DNA from: an uncultured Steroidobacter sp.
GTDB taxonomy: Bacteria; Pseudomonadota; Gammaproteobacteria; Steroidobacterales; Steroidobacteraceae
Length of the DNA stretch: 23,190 nucleotides
NCBI RefSeq assembly: GCF_937958065.1
Contig: NZ_CALFXI010000022.1
Location: forward strand, 1 to 23,190
Reading direction: 5' to 3'
The notes under the pieces were generated by a model. That model was not told where the DNA came from. It did not search any database and worked only from the letters and a program-made list of their open reading frames with translations. Both the position numbers and the translations under genes were made by a program. Shown piece by piece: positions 22,516 through 23,190 of this stretch; position 1 is the first letter of the stretch; each line of letters opens with the position of its first letter.

Positions 22516-23190
22516 ATGACCGAAAGTTTTGCGCAACTGTTCGAAGAAAGTCTGGCCTCCCAACGGATCAAGCCAGGCGCCATCCTCACGGGCCGGGTGG
22601 TGGAAGTCGGGCCCGACGTGGTGCTCGTCAATGCAGGCCTCAAGAGCGAGGCGGTGATCCCGGTCGAGCAATTCAAGAACGACCGCGGCGAGATCGAAGT
22701 CAGCGTCGGCGATGACGTCGAAGTCGCGCTCGACAGCGTCGAGGATGGCAATGGCGAAACGCGCCTGTCGCGCGAAAAAGCCAAGCGCGCCCGTACCTGG
22801 TCGCGTCTCGAACAGGCGTTCGAGAAGCAGGAGATCGTCAAGGGCATCATCAATGGCCGCGTCAAGGGCGGCTTCACGGTCGAGATCGACTTCGTCCGCG
22901 CGTTCCTGCCGGGCTCGCTGGTCGATGTGCGGCCGGTGCGCGATCCCTCGTACCTCGAAGGCAAGACCCTCGAATTCAAAGTCATCAAGCTGGACCAGAA
23001 GCGCAACAACGTCGTGGTGTCCCGCCGCGCCGTGGTCGAGCAGGAATACAGCGCCGAGCGTTCGGAGCTGCTGGAGAAGCTGCAGGAAGGCGCGGTCGTC
23101 AAGGGCACGGTCAAGAACCTCACCGATTACGGTGCGTTCGTGGACCTGGGCGGCATCGACGGCCTGCTGCACATCACCGACATGGCCTGG
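22516..23190 (+). CDS. rpsA: 30S ribosomal protein S1, 5' part (runs off the right edge)
   Basis: The first 225 codons are open to the window end. Ribosomal S1 binds mRNA on the 30S platform and aids initiation on weak Shine-Dalgarno sites. Residues from TESFAQLFEESLASQRIKPG match S1 starts; S1 domain 1 is about 20-90 (ILTGRVVEVGPDVVLVNAGL), domain 2 about 105-170 (KGIINGRVKGGFTVEIDFVRAFLPGS), and domain 3 begins at about 190 (VVKGTVKNLTDYGAFVDLGGIDGLLH). GGA at 22506-22508 lies seven bases before the ATG. The leader is 138 bases long and contains no obvious promoter. Confidence 0.96.
   Translation, partial: MTESFAQLFEESLASQRIKPGAILTGRVVEVGPDVVLVNAGLKSEAVIPVEQFKNDRGEIEVSVGDDVEVALDSVEDGNGETRLSREKAKRARTWSRLEQAFEKQEIVKGIINGRVKGGFTVEIDFVRAFLPGSLVDVRPVRDPSYLEGKTLEFKVIKLDQKRNNVVVSRRAVVEQEYSAERSELLEKLQEGAVVKGTVKNLTDYGAFVDLGGIDGLLHITDMAW

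Noticed and set aside
22374..22715. 113-codon frame over the cmk-rpsA junction
   Set aside because: Overlaps the start of rpsA in another frame and shows no family similarity.

Overview
The window looks like a chromosomal core segment of a GC-rich gammaproteobacterium. The evidence is conserved gene order: yciO-trpS-scpA-scpB-rluB, and gyrA-serC-...-pheA-aroA-cmk-rpsA divergent from an mtaD-ubiG-...-yciK cluster that resembles the Pseudomonas arrangement. A deep-branching lineage near Xanthomonadales, Nevskiales or Steroidobacteraceae is possible, but I cannot name the genus. I see no mobile element, CRISPR array, tRNA or rRNA, and no stretch above 300 bases without a gene.

Layout. (1) Positions 3-452: the 3' part of a ParB/SbnI-like protein cut by the left edge. 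(2) Positions 520-2217, minus strand: yciB-bolA-parvulin lipoprotein, ending at a strong hairpin terminator. (3) Positions 2284-8454, plus strand: yciO, then trpS-scpA-scpB-rluB with 4-base overlaps or very close spacing. (4) Positions 8471-13918, minus strand: mtaD-like, ubiG, rmuC, a squalene/phytoene-synthase-fold protein, yciK and a VOC protein. (5) Positions 14120-23190, plus strand: gyrA, serC, a serA-type dehydrogenase, pheA, aroA, cmk and the first 225 codons of rpsA, which runs off the right edge.

How the genes work together. Region 5 groups topology control, serine synthesis (SerA and SerC catalyse consecutive steps), the shikimate-to-phenylalanine branch (AroA, PheA), CMP kinase and ribosomal protein S1. 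Region 3 combines tRNA charging, the ScpAB condensin accessory proteins and an RluB-family protein. Region 4 contains ubiquinone methylation (UbiG) and DNA-maintenance (RmuC) functions.

The most interesting signals lie inside familiar genes. The RluB homologue has lost the catalytic Asp (Gln instead) and its other active-site motifs are eroded. The MtaD homologue lacks the metal-binding Asp of the amidohydrolase fold. ScpA and ScpB both carry very long acidic, almost lysine-free C-terminal tails (about 460 and 160 residues); the ScpA tail includes a His-containing pentapeptide repeat. TrpS carries a Cys motif matching the [4Fe-4S] site known from Thermotoga TrpRS. AroA has the class II motif set. 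No clear undescribed multi-gene system is visible; the strongest leads are the two apparent pseudoenzymes and the ScpAB tails.
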